This document shows positions 9,796 to 19,934 of a stretch of DNA of 64,000 nucleotides, one piece after another (the stretch's first letter is position 1; each line of letters opens with the position of its first letter). A model generated the notes under the pieces. The model searched no databases. It had not been told where the DNA came from and saw nothing but the letters and a program-made list of their open reading frames with translations. Source of the DNA: Alphaproteobacteria bacterium (lineage in GTDB: Bacteria > Pseudomonadota > Alphaproteobacteria > Rhizobiales > Rhizobiaceae). The translations under genes were made by a program, and so were the position numbers. The stretch covers positions 682,001 through 746,000 of the forward strand of contig JAHJHT010000013.1 of NCBI GenBank assembly GCA_018823835.1. The letters run 5' to 3'.

Positions 9796-9877
9796 TCGAA
9801 CCCCTCCGCGACAGCGGTCACGGGAAAAACGGCCGGCAGCGGATTTTTTGCTGGTGGAATCAAGTTGGCAGCGTTAA

Positions 9878-11518
<1,641 letters not shown>

Positions 11519-11527
11519 TCGGCTGAA

Positions 11528-12202
11528 TCAGCCGGCGGCGTCGAGTTCGCCGCGCGCCTTGGCGGCGGCCACCTGCCTGATGGCGTCGGCAAGCGTCACC
11601 GAATCCTGGGCGCCCATCACCGCGTATTTGTTCTCCAGGAGAAAGCACGGCACGCCGGTGATGCCCATCTGTGAGGCGGTCGCTGCTTCCTGCGATACCG
11701 CATCGCGGTCGGCATCACCCGCCAGCAGCGTCTCGACGACCGGGGCATCCATGCCGGCGCTGGTCGCGGCTGCAAGCAGCACGCCATGGTCTCCGACATT
11801 GGCGCCCTTCTCGAAATAGAGCTGGAAGAGATTGCGCACCAGAATGTTCTGCGTGCCGTTGCCTTCGGTTCCCGCCCAGCGGATCAGTCGGTGTGCATCC
11901 AGCGTGTTGGGCGACACCTTGATGGCCGCGAAATCGAAATTAATGCCCTCGGCCTCGCCGAGCGGCACGATGCGCGCGTTCATCTCGCGCAGGCGCTCCT
12001 CGCTGCCGAATTTCCGCACCATGTATTCCATGCGGTCCATGCCCTCGGCCGGAATGGTCGGATCGAGTTGGAACGGCCGCCAGCGGATGTCGACCTCGAT
12101 TTCGGGCAGTGCTGCGACGGCGCTGTCGAGGCGCTTCTGGCCGATGAAGCACCATGGACACACGACGTCGGACACGACATCGACGCTGATCGCATTCTGC
12201 AT
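11528..12202 (-). CDS. DsbA-family oxidoreductase (FrnE-like)
   Basis: A thioredoxin-fold protein of the FrnE type within the DsbA family. The active-site motif CPWC is at about residues 16-19, preceded by VDVVSDVV, and there is no signal peptide, so it is probably cytoplasmic, unlike classical DsbA. The 224-residue length fits the family. The ATG at 12202 has GGGAGA just upstream; longer frames overlap the preceding binding-protein gene. It lies 20 bases after that gene, so the two may be co-transcribed. It is convergent with pyrG (gap 9 bases). The substrate is unknown. Confidence 0.85.
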   Translation of the reverse strand: MQNAISVDVVSDVVCPWCFIGQKRLDSAVAALPEIEVDIRWRPFQLDPTIPAEGMDRMEYMVRKFGSEERLREMNARIVPLGEAEGINFDFAAIKVSPNTLDAHRLIRWAGTEGNGTQNILVRNLFQLYFEKGANVGDHGVLLAAATSAGMDAPVVETLLAGDADRDAVSQEAATASQMGITGVPCFLLENKYAVMGAQDSVTLADAIRQVAAAKARGELDAAG

Positions 12203-12222
12203 GGTCCGTCTCCCTTGGCTTG

Positions 12223-14028
12223 TCAGTCCGCGCGCCACCAGGTCGGCAGCTGGTAGCCGTATATAGGCGTCTCGTCCGGATGTTCGATGTGCTTCCAGCG
12301 CGCCAGCCATTGGTCGGGCTGGTGGTAGAGCGGCACGACGTAGTAGCCGCTGAGCAGAACGCGGTCCAAGGCGCGTACGGCGGATTCGAATTCGGCCTTG
12401 CCGCGCGCCTGCACCATGGCGTCGATGACCGCATCGACCGCCGGCTCGGCGACGCCGGCGAAGTTATAGGTGCCCGGCAGGTCGCGCGAGGACGAGCCCC
12501 AGCGCCCGACCTGCTCCCCGCCTGGCGACAGCGAGGAGGTGTAGCGCTGCAGCATGGTGTCGTAGTCGTAGGTCTGCTGCCGCTTGAGATACTGCGCACT
12601 GTCGACCGAGCGGATATCCACCGCGATGCCGAGCCTCGACAGCGTCCGTTGCCAGGCGGTGGCGATGGCCTGGCCGGACGGGCCGTTGAGCAGGATCTCG
12701 AAACCGAGCTGCTTGCCCGCGGGGTCGAGCATCTTGCCGTCCTGGAGCCTGTAGCCGGCAGCCTTCAGCGCATCGAGCCCCTGCTTGAGGAAGGCGCGGT
12801 CGCGGCCACTGCCGTCCGATTTCGTCGGGGTCCATTCGCCCGACATGAATTCCGGTGCCACCGCGTCGGGGAAGGGGGCGAGCAGTGCCTTTTCCTCGGC
12901 GCTGGCGGGAACGCCGGTGGAGGCGAGGTCGGAGCCGTCGAAATAGCTGCGGGTCCGCGTATAGGCGCCGGAATAGAGGTTCTGGTTGGCCCATTCGAAA
13001 TCGAACAGGTTGGCCAGCGCGGCGCGCACGGCGCGGTCCTTGAAGACGTCGCGGCGCGTGTTGAGCACGAAGCCGTACATGCCGGAGGGCAGGCGGCTGA
13101 CGAAGGTTTCCTTGACGACCCGGCCATCCGTCGCGGCCGGGAAGTCGTAGCCGCTTTCCCATCGCCCGGTGTCGCTCTCGACGTGGATGTCGGTGTTTCC
13201 CTTCTTGAACGACTCGAACATGGTGTTCTCGTCGCGGATGTAGTTGATGCGGATCTCGTCGTAATTGTCGAAGCCGATCTTCGAGGGAATATCCTTCGCC
13301 CAGTAGTCCGGCCGACGCTTGAGGCTGACATACTCGCCCGGCTTGACGGCATCGACCACATAGGGGCCGGAACCGGGCAATGGCTCGAGCGTGGACTTGT
13401 CGAAGTTCTCGGCATCGGTGGCGTGCTTCGGCAGCACGGGCAGCAGGCCAAGGAGCAGTGGCGACTCACGGTCGGCTCTCTCGTTGAAGGTGAAGCGCAC
13501 GCCGCGCTCGCCGACCTTTTCCATGCGGTCGACCGTCTTGATCCAGTTCTGGTAGAGCGGCCGCGCCTTGTCCCGGAACAGCTCCATCGTGAAGATGACG
13601 TCTTCCGGCGTGACCGGCTTTCCATCCGAGAATTTTGCGCGGGCATCGAGCGTGAATTCGACGAAGCTCCGCTCGGCGTCGGTCTCGACCGTTTCGGCCA
13701 ACAGCGGATAGAGCGTGAAGGGCTCGTCGCGCGAGCGCATCATCAGCGTGTCGAAGGTGGTGACGCCGAAGGCCGCGTCGAAAAGGCCGCGCGCGCCGTC
13801 GCCCTGCACGATGAACGGATTGAGGCTGTTGAACGTGCCCTGCACGGCATAGTCGATGCGGCCACCCTTCGGCGCCTCGGGATTCACGTAGGGAAAGTGC
13901 GCGAAATCGGCCGGCAATGCCGGGTCGCCATGCATCGATAGGGCATGGGAGGGTTCTGCCAGCGCCGACCACGGGGCGACGGGCAGGATGGCCAGTGCCA
14001 GGGCGAGGCTCAGGAATCGTCGATGCAT
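12223..14028 (-). CDS. Family 5 extracellular solute-binding protein (YejA-like)
   Basis: A periplasmic binding protein for peptides or peptide-like compounds. The 601-residue product starts with a signal peptide (about 1-24, cleaved near SALA-EP) and then EPSHALSMHGDPALP and FPYVNPEAPKGGRIDYA, typical of the YejA subgroup, followed by the SBP_bac_5 domain. GGGAGA precedes the ATG at 14028. No permease or ATPase genes are adjacent, so it is an orphan binding protein in this window, which is unusual for an uptake system; partners would have to be encoded elsewhere. Confidence 0.85.
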   Translation of the reverse strand: MHRRFLSLALALAILPVAPWSALAEPSHALSMHGDPALPADFAHFPYVNPEAPKGGRIDYAVQGTFNSLNPFIVQGDGARGLFDAAFGVTTFDTLMMRSRDEPFTLYPLLAETVETDAERSFVEFTLDARAKFSDGKPVTPEDVIFTMELFRDKARPLYQNWIKTVDRMEKVGERGVRFTFNERADRESPLLLGLLPVLPKHATDAENFDKSTLEPLPGSGPYVVDAVKPGEYVSLKRRPDYWAKDIPSKIGFDNYDEIRINYIRDENTMFESFKKGNTDIHVESDTGRWESGYDFPAATDGRVVKETFVSRLPSGMYGFVLNTRRDVFKDRAVRAALANLFDFEWANQNLYSGAYTRTRSYFDGSDLASTGVPASAEEKALLAPFPDAVAPEFMSGEWTPTKSDGSGRDRAFLKQGLDALKAAGYRLQDGKMLDPAGKQLGFEILLNGPSGQAIATAWQRTLSRLGIAVDIRSVDSAQYLKRQQTYDYDTMLQRYTSSLSPGGEQVGRWGSSSRDLPGTYNFAGVAEPAVDAVIDAMVQARGKAEFESAVRALDRVLLSGYYVVPLYHQPDQWLARWKHIEHPDETPIYGYQLPTWWRAD

Positions 14029-14265
14029 GCGTATCTCCCGCATCAGCGTGGGCGTGTTTGATTCGTGGTGCAAAATAGCATGTCGTGCAAACATGCCCTT
14101 ATCGGGGAGCGCAGCGAATGAATCGCTTGCGTCGCTATGGATTCGCGGCGCGCCGCAGTGTAACACGCGTCGCGAAGTCATTCTGTTGCCTCAATTGCGC
14201 AACAGGTAGCAGGGAAACGCGGTGGGCAGCGCCGCTTCCGCACGATGCGAGAGGAAACCGACAAT

Positions 14266-14895
14266 ATGAAGAGCCTGAGAACCGATCTTTACCGCGCCTC
14301 GGTGTTGGCTGCCGGTGCGTTGGGTGTGCTGGCGACGGCCACGGTGCCGTCGAGCGCACAGCAGCAGCAACAGCTTCCGAAAGGCTGGTTCAAGGCGTGC
14401 GCCAAGCAGGAGGATGTCGACATCTGCAACGTGCAGAACATCGTCAGCGCCAGCACCGGCCAGGTGGTCACCGGCATCAGCCTGCTCGAGATCAAGGGCA
14501 AGGTGAACAAGAAGGTCTTCCAGGTGACGGTCCCGACCGGTCGCCTCGTACCTCCCGGCATCGGCCTCCAGGTCGACGGCGGCAAGGCGCAGAAGCTCGA
14601 CTACGTGCTCTGCTTCCCGGACCGCTGCATTGCCGAAGCACCGCTTTCCGACCAGCTGGTCGCCTCGTTCAAGAAGGGTTCGGAACTGACGCTGACGTCG
14701 GTGAACTCGCAGAACCAGGGCAACCCGGTCAAGGTATCGCTGTCCGGCTTCACGGGCGCCTTCGACGGCCCGCCCATGCAGCAGTCCGACATCGAGGACC
14801 GCCAGAAGAAGCTGCAGGAGTTCGTTGCCAAGAACAACGAGGACTTTGCCAAGAAGCTCAAGGAAGAGCAGGAAAAGGCAAAAGCCGGCAACTGA
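14266..14895 (+). CDS. Invasion associated locus B (IalB) family protein
   Basis: IalB-family proteins are small secreted or periplasmic proteins known from Bartonella and Brucella; the biochemical role is not established. The 209-residue product has a signal peptide (about 1-31, ending SSAQ), a glutamine run, and the family segment beginning GWFKACAKQEDVDICNVQ with its paired cysteines, then VPTGRLVPPGIGLQVD and CFPDRC. The C-terminus is a Lys/Glu-rich helix. GAGGAAA precedes the ATG at a good distance. The gene is divergent from the YejA-like gene and ends at a strong hairpin terminator. Confidence 0.87.
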   Translation: MKSLRTDLYRASVLAAGALGVLATATVPSSAQQQQQLPKGWFKACAKQEDVDICNVQNIVSASTGQVVTGISLLEIKGKVNKKVFQVTVPTGRLVPPGIGLQVDGGKAQKLDYVLCFPDRCIAEAPLSDQLVASFKKGSELTLTSVNSQNQGNPVKVSLSGFTGAFDGPPMQQSDIEDRQKKLQEFVAKNNEDFAKKLKEEQEKAKAGN

Positions 14896-14914
14896 TCGCC
14901 GCACCGGAACAAGC

Positions 14915-14946
14915 AAAAGGCGGAGCTTCGGCTCCGCCTTTTTTTT
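14915..14946 (+). terminator. Rho-independent terminator after ialB-like gene
   Basis: Perfect 8-bp stem GGCGGAGC / GCTCCGCC closed by a TTCG tetraloop, with AAAA before and eight Ts after. It lies between the convergent ialB-like and hspQ genes. The A tract on the 5' side means it could terminate from both directions. Confidence 0.93.
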
Positions 14947-14963
14947 GTTGCGGCGGCAAAATC

Positions 14964-15299
14964 CTAGTGCTGCAGCCGGTCCTTTGGCGCGTAGTGACCG
15001 TCCGGCGTGCGGTCGAACATCTGGCGCAGCTGCGGGTGGCGCACAGGCTCGCCGGACTCGTCCTCGAGCAGGTTCTGCTCCGAAACATAGGCGATGTATT
15101 CGGACTCGGCGTTCTCCGCCAGCAGATGGTAGAACGGCTGATCCTTGCGCGGACGGACATCCTTCGGGATCGACTCGTACCACTCATCCGTATTGTTGAA
15201 CTGCGGGTCCACGTCGAAGATGACGCCGCGGAAAGGGAACAGGCGGTGACGCACCACCTGGCCGATCGCGAATTTTGCCGTCTTCATTTCATTTGCCAT
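14964..15299 (-). CDS. hspQ: Heat shock protein HspQ (YccV-like hemimethylated-DNA-binding family)
   Basis: HspQ is a small cytoplasmic protein reported as a specificity factor for Lon and as a DnaA-destabilising factor. The product (about 111 residues) contains the family core: AKFAIGQVVRHRLFPFRGVIFDVDP at about 6-30, then a WYESIP segment, QPFYHLLAE and YVSEQNLL. The ATG at 15299 has AGAGG upstream; an ATG four codons later is also possible. It is divergent from the AEC carrier and convergent with ialB across a shared terminator. Confidence 0.87.
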   Translation of the reverse strand: MANEMKTAKFAIGQVVRHRLFPFRGVIFDVDPQFNNTDEWYESIPKDVRPRKDQPFYHLLAENAESEYIAYVSEQNLLEDESGEPVRHPQLRQMFDRTPDGHYAPKDRLQH

Positions 15300-15415
15300 C
15301 CAAGCCTCTGATGTTATTTGGCGCAGCACGGTTGGTATTTCAATCCCGCCGCACATGACGTTCCGCGATGCGGCGCGTTGGCCACGGCACGCAGTCTCGG
15401 GGAACGGGTTCGAAA

Positions 15416-16378
15416 ATGTCAGACGTTGTCGGTCTCGTCCTGCCCTTCTTCGGCCTGATCATCCTGGGCTACGTGGTCGCGCGGATCACGCGGCAGCCGG
15501 TCGAGGCGCTCGGCTGGATGAACACCTTCATCATCTACGTCGCGCTGCCGGCGCTGTTCTTCCAGCTGCTGGCCAAGACGCCGTTCGAGCGGCTCACCGA
15601 ATGGAAGTTCATCTTCGGCTCGGTATTCTCGACCTACATCATCTTCTCGCTGATGTTCGTCGGCTCGGTGATCATGTCGCGCGGGGAAATCGCGTCCTCG
15701 ACCATCAAGGGCCTCGCCGCAGCCTACGGCAATATCGGCTACATGGGCGCCGGCCTGGCGCTGCTGGCCTTCGGCCAGGAGGCTGCGGTTCCCGTCGCCC
15801 TGATCTTCTGCTTCGAGAACATCCTGCATTTTGCCATCGCGCCGATGATGATGGCGCTGTCGGGCGATGAGAAGAGCTCGCCCCTGCAACTGTTTTCGCA
15901 GGTGGCGCGCAAGATCCTGCTGCATCCCTTCATCATCGCCACGGCCGTCGGCGTCTTCGCGGCCTACATGCAGTTCCAGCCGCCGGTTCCGGTCGAGCGG
16001 CTGCTTGCCTACTTGTCGAGCGCTGCCGCGCCCTGCGCGCTGTTTGCCATGGGGGTGACGCTGGCGCTGAGGCCGCTGAAGCGGATACCGAGCGAACTCG
16101 TGCCGATCGCCATGCTGAAGCTCGTGCTGCACCCGCTGATCTGCTACGTGGCGTTGAGCTGGGTCGGCAATTTTTCCGAGACGTGGATCTTCTCGGCGGT
16201 GCTGCTGGCGGCGCTGCCGACCGCGACCAACGTGTTCGTCATCGCCCAGCAATACCATGTCTGGGTCGAGCGGGCGTCGGCCAGCGTGCTGCTGACCACC
16301 TGCATGTCGATCGCGACGGTGACCGGGCTGCTCTGGCTGATCAAGAGCGGGACTCTACCGCCGGACCTGTTCCCGTAG
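15416..16378 (+). CDS. AEC-family (auxin efflux carrier) transporter
   Basis: A membrane carrier of the AEC family; characterised bacterial members move dicarboxylates such as malate or malonate. The 320-residue product has about ten hydrophobic segments in two halves, with NTFIIYVALPALFFQLLAKTP near the N-terminus and LLAALPTATNVFVIAQQY in the last third, both typical. The start at 15416 removes a non-membrane lead. The 3' end overlaps the convergent UbiH-type gene by 24 bases. The substrate cannot be read from the sequence. Confidence 0.85.
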   Translation: MSDVVGLVLPFFGLIILGYVVARITRQPVEALGWMNTFIIYVALPALFFQLLAKTPFERLTEWKFIFGSVFSTYIIFSLMFVGSVIMSRGEIASSTIKGLAAAYGNIGYMGAGLALLAFGQEAAVPVALIFCFENILHFAIAPMMMALSGDEKSSPLQLFSQVARKILLHPFIIATAVGVFAAYMQFQPPVPVERLLAYLSSAAAPCALFAMGVTLALRPLKRIPSELVPIAMLKLVLHPLICYVALSWVGNFSETWIFSAVLLAALPTATNVFVIAQQYHVWVERASASVLLTTCMSIATVTGLLWLIKSGTLPPDLFP

Positions 16379-17560
16379 ATCGGAGAAGATCGCGGCGAGG
16401 CCGCTACCCGGATGCAGGCCCTCGCGCATGAACAGCGCACGCAGCGGCGCGAAGGCGCCGATCATGCCCAGGCCGGCGCTGCGGGCGAGTTGCGCCGGCA
16501 GCATGTCGGACAGCAGCGACATGTTGAGCAGGTTGACCGCCCCGGTACGTGCCAGAATATCGGGCCGGCGCTTGCGGTCATAGGCTTCGAGCACAGCCCG
16601 GCCGCCGATGTCCGCGTTTGTTTTCCCAACGATATCCGTAAGATCGACGATATCCCTGATGCCGAGATTGAGCCCCTGGGCGCCGATCGGCGGGAAGACA
16701 TGGGCCGCTTCGCCGACCAGCGCAACGCGGTTTTGCGCGAAGCGGCGGGGAAGGATCGCGCCCAGCGGATAGATCTGCCGCCTACCTTCGACCGTGACCC
16801 GACCGAGCATGGACTGCATGCGGTCCTCGACGCGACGCGACAGCGTCTGCTCGTCGAGATCGGCCAGTTCGGCGGCGGATTCGGGTTTTAGCACCCAGAC
16901 CAGGCTCGAACGATTGCCGGGCAGAGGAACCTGCGTGAAGGGCCCGGTCTCCGTGTGGAACTCGGTCGAGGTGAAAGCATGGTCGCGGGTATGCGCGAAA
17001 TTCAGGACCAGCGCCGATTGCGGGTAGCTGCGCGCCGATACCGTGATGCCTGCCGCCTCGCGCGCCTTCGACATGCGCCCGTCCGCAGCGACGGCCAGCG
17101 CGGCCTCGACCGCCGATCCGCCCTTGAACGAAGCGGTGACACCTTCCGGCCCGAGCATCCATCCGTCCACGAGTTCAGCGCGTCGATCGATCGCGGGCTG
17201 GCTCGCCACGGCCGAGGCCAGTGCGGCATTCAGCGCGGAATTGGGAATGTTCAGCCCGAAATAATCCTCGTCGATCTCGCTGGCGCGGAACGTCACCACG
17301 GGGCTGCGGACGAGGCGTGCCGTTGCGTCGACGATGCGCATCACCTTCAGCGGCGCAGCCTTGTCCTCGAGTGCGGCAAGCGCGCCGATGCGGTCGAGAA
17401 GTGAAAGTGCGGGACGCATCAGCGCCGTCGTGCGGCCGTCTTCGGGGCCGGTTTCAGGGCCAGCGAGAACGACTTCGATGCCCTGGCGCGCCAGCGACAG
17501 CGCCGCGATCAGTCCGACCGGCCCGGTCCCGGCGACGATGACCCGCTTGCTCGTGTCCAC
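16355..17560 (-). CDS. UbiH/UbiF-family FAD-dependent hydroxylase
   Basis: A flavin monooxygenase of the group that hydroxylates the ubiquinone ring. The 401-residue product has the ADP-binding motif VAGTGPVGLIAALSLARQG (about 9-27), a DG motif in VAADGRMSKAREAAGI (about 170), and the FAD ribityl motif near 280-300, here ALVGEAAHVFPPIGAQGLNLGIRD with Glu where most members have Asp (GDAAH). That and the C-terminus fit UbiH-like enzymes. Which ring position it modifies (UbiH, UbiL or UbiM role) is not decided here. Its 3' end overlaps the convergent AEC gene. Confidence 0.82.
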   Translation of the reverse strand: MDTSKRVIVAGTGPVGLIAALSLARQGIEVVLAGPETGPEDGRTTALMRPALSLLDRIGALAALEDKAAPLKVMRIVDATARLVRSPVVTFRASEIDEDYFGLNIPNSALNAALASAVASQPAIDRRAELVDGWMLGPEGVTASFKGGSAVEAALAVAADGRMSKAREAAGITVSARSYPQSALVLNFAHTRDHAFTSTEFHTETGPFTQVPLPGNRSSLVWVLKPESAAELADLDEQTLSRRVEDRMQSMLGRVTVEGRRQIYPLGAILPRRFAQNRVALVGEAAHVFPPIGAQGLNLGIRDIVDLTDIVGKTNADIGGRAVLEAYDRKRRPDILARTGAVNLLNMSLLSDMLPAQLARSAGLGMIGAFAPLRALFMREGLHPGSGLAAIFSDLREQVRR

Positions 17561-17648
17561 TTCGATGCGGTCCCTTCGATTGCTTACCGTTCATATAGTT
17601 CAGCGGCGACGGATTGAACAACGCGGCGATTTGGCCCATTCCGATGGA

Positions 17649-18542
17649 ATGACAGTTGAGCATCAGGGGTTCGGGCATCTCGACCGTGCCGGACGCGCGA
17701 CCGCAAGCATGGCGGAACGGCCGCGGGCGCTGGTTTATGCCGCCGTCGGCTCGGCCGTGGCGCTGTCGTGGCTGGTCATCGCCGCGATGGCGGTGCGTGG
17801 CGCCGAGAGCAGAATCGGTCCGGCTGGCGCGCCCGGCGACAGTCTGGTCTCGGGCATGTTCCACCTGCCCCTGCCGGCTTTCCTGGAGCGGTTCTTTGCC
17901 CTTTGCCTCGCGCCGGTGCCGCTCGGCGAGGCCGGGGTGGGCCCCTTTCTCGCGCTGACGGCGATGTGGTTCCTGATGGCGCTGGCGATGATGCTGCCGT
18001 CGGCCGCGCCGATGATCAGAACCTATTGCGAAATCGCCGACACGGCGAGCCGCAAGGGCGAGGCCGTGGTGCATCCCTTGGTACTGGTGGCCGGCTACCT
18101 GGGCGTGTGGCTGCTGGCTGCGATTGGCTTCGCTGGACTGACGATCGCGCTGCAATCCTATCGCGGCGGAGCTGCATTCGATCCCGCCATAGGGATTGCC
18201 GGCGCCACGGCGCTCGGCCTCGCGGGGCTCTACCAGTTCAGCGGCCTTAAGGAGGCCTGCCTCAAGAAATGCCGGAACCCCTTCGCGGTGCTGTTCGCGC
18301 GCTGGACGGTGCGTCCCGCCGGGGTTCTGCGGCTCGGCGTGGAACAGGGTGTCTGGTGTCTCGGCTGCTGCTGGGCGCTGATGCTGGTGATGTTTGCGGT
18401 CGGCGTCATGAACATCTTCTGGATGGCGCTGCTTGCGCTGTTTACCCTGGTCGAGAAACAGACCAAGGGGACACTGGCCACGCGGCTGGCGGGTGCGATA
18501 CTGCTTGTCTGGGGAACGGCGCTGCTATTAGTCTCGCTATAA
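17649..18542 (+). CDS. DUF2182 integral membrane protein
   Basis: A predicted membrane protein of the DUF2182 family, described in databases as a predicted metal-binding membrane protein; its function is unknown. The 297-residue product has about seven hydrophobic segments, including LVYAAVGSAVALSWLVIAAMA near the N-terminus and a LGCCWALMLVMFAVGVMNIFWM segment near the C-terminus. The QFSGLKEACLKKC stretch followed by the LGCC pair is characteristic. I took the ATG at 17649; the ATG at 17709 is an alternative. It precedes the DUF1326 gene by 17 bases, a pairing seen in other genomes. Confidence 0.8.
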   Translation: MTVEHQGFGHLDRAGRATASMAERPRALVYAAVGSAVALSWLVIAAMAVRGAESRIGPAGAPGDSLVSGMFHLPLPAFLERFFALCLAPVPLGEAGVGPFLALTAMWFLMALAMMLPSAAPMIRTYCEIADTASRKGEAVVHPLVLVAGYLGVWLLAAIGFAGLTIALQSYRGGAAFDPAIGIAGATALGLAGLYQFSGLKEACLKKCRNPFAVLFARWTVRPAGVLRLGVEQGVWCLGCCWALMLVMFAVGVMNIFWMALLALFTLVEKQTKGTLATRLAGAILLVWGTALLLVSL

Positions 18543-18559
18543 GCGTGCAGGGAGGATTC

Positions 18560-19174
18560 ATGGGCGACCAGAGCTGGGCAATGAAGGGAGAACTGGTCCT
18601 CTCCTGCAACTGTACGGTGTTCTGCCCCTGTGTCCTGTCGCTGGGCACGCATCCGCCGACCGAAGGTTACTGCCAGACCTGGGCGGGGTTCCGAATCGAT
18701 TCCGGTCATTTCGGCGAGACCGACCTGTCCGGCCTCAATCTCGGCCTGATCATCGAGATTCCGGGCCAGATGAGTCGCGGCAACTGGACCGCCGGCCTGT
18801 TCGTCGACAAGCGTGCCTCGATCTACGCGCTGAAGGCGCTGACCAAGATCTTTACCGGCAAGGCCGGCGGCACGACGGGCCTGCTGTCGATCCTGGTCGG
18901 CAAGTTCCTCGGCGTCGAGCAGGTGCCGATCACCTACGAGACGAAGGACAAGACGCGGCTGTTCCAGATCCCCAACATCATCGACGGCGCGGTGACGCCG
19001 ATCCGCGGCGGTGACCGCGAGAGGGACACCGTCATCACCAATTCGGAATACTGGATCGCACCGGAAATCACCGTCGCCAAGGCCGACAAGAGCAAGCTTC
19101 GCGCATTTGGACGTAACTGGAATTTTGCAGGCCGTTCGGCCGAGATCTGCAAGCTCGACTGGCGGGGCCCGTGA
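18560..19174 (+). CDS. DUF1326 cysteine-rich protein
   Basis: Family of unknown function. The 204-residue product has the hallmark cluster CNCTVFCPC (about residues 16-24) and another Cys about 15 residues later, a likely metal or iron-sulfur site. GGGAGGATTC stands directly before the ATG. It lies just after the DUF2182 membrane gene, and its stop codon overlaps the GTG start of pcs (GTGA), so the three are likely one operon. The pairing of a membrane protein with a Cys-cluster partner suggests a metal-related or redox job; that is inference. Confidence 0.82.
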   Translation: MGDQSWAMKGELVLSCNCTVFCPCVLSLGTHPPTEGYCQTWAGFRIDSGHFGETDLSGLNLGLIIEIPGQMSRGNWTAGLFVDKRASIYALKALTKIFTGKAGGTTGLLSILVGKFLGVEQVPITYETKDKTRLFQIPNIIDGAVTPIRGGDRERDTVITNSEYWIAPEITVAKADKSKLRAFGRNWNFAGRSAEICKLDWRGP

Positions 19175-19932
19175 AACCAAGAAAAGTCACCTGGCCGCAG
19201 GCGAGGGCCTTCTCGGTCCACCTGCTCACAGCATCCGGTTCCTTCCTTGCGTTCCTGTCGCTCGTTGCGGCAAGCGAGCAACGCTGGACGGCCATGTTCT
19301 GGTGGCTGGGGCTGGCGCTCTTCGTCGACGGCATAGACGGGCCGATCGCGCGCAAGCTCGACGTCAAGGAAATCCTGCCGACCTGGTCGGGGGAGCTTCT
19401 CGACAACATCATCGACTACGTGACTTACGTGCTCATCCCGGCCTTCGCGCTCTATCAGCGCGGTCTGATGGGCGAAGGGCTGTCGTTCCTGTCGGCGGCG
19501 ATCATCGTGGTGTCGAGCGCCATCTACTACGCCGACACCGGGATGAAGACCAAGGAGAACTTCTTCAAGGGCTTCCCGGTCGTCTGGAACATGATCGTCT
19601 TCACGCTGTTCGTGGTCGGGCCGGGCGAGTGGATCTCGTTCGCGGTGGTGGTGATCGCCGGCATCATGACATTCCTGCCGGTGAATTTCCTGCACCCCGT
19701 CCGGGTCAAGCGACTGAGAACTCTCAACCTTGGCATGACGCTGCTCTGGTGCGCCTTCGGCATGCTGGCGCTGGCCGAAGCCGCACTCGCCGAATTCTAC
19801 AGCCAGATTGGCGTGCTCGCCGCCAACGTCAACGAGTTCACGAAATTCGGCATAGCCATCACTGGCATCTACCTGTTCTGCATCGGCGGAATCATGCAGA
19901 TGTTTCCAACCCTCGGATTGAAGAAGAACTGA
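19171..19932 (+). CDS. pcs: Phosphatidylcholine synthase
   Basis: Pcs condenses choline with CDP-diacylglycerol to make phosphatidylcholine in the inner membrane, a route found in rhizobia, Brucella and relatives. The 253-residue product has multiple membrane helices and the CDP-alcohol phosphatidyltransferase region around 48-85: DGIDGPIARKLDV followed by LPTWSGELLDNIIDYVTYV, where the Asp residues bind metal and CDP. It starts with GTG, the last three bases before the DUF1326 TGA ends, giving a 4-base overlap and probable translational coupling. The following quinone reductase gene starts 2 bases downstream. Confidence 0.92.
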   Translation: MKPRKVTWPQARAFSVHLLTASGSFLAFLSLVAASEQRWTAMFWWLGLALFVDGIDGPIARKLDVKEILPTWSGELLDNIIDYVTYVLIPAFALYQRGLMGEGLSFLSAAIIVVSSAIYYADTGMKTKENFFKGFPVVWNMIVFTLFVVGPGEWISFAVVVIAGIMTFLPVNFLHPVRVKRLRTLNLGMTLLWCAFGMLALAEAALAEFYSQIGVLAANVNEFTKFGIAITGIYLFCIGGIMQMFPTLGLKKN

Positions 19933-19934
19933 GC

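Noticed and set aside
12220..13941. 573-codon plus-strand open frame
   Set aside because: Antisense to the YejA-like gene; the minus-strand product has a signal peptide and family motifs, this one has none.
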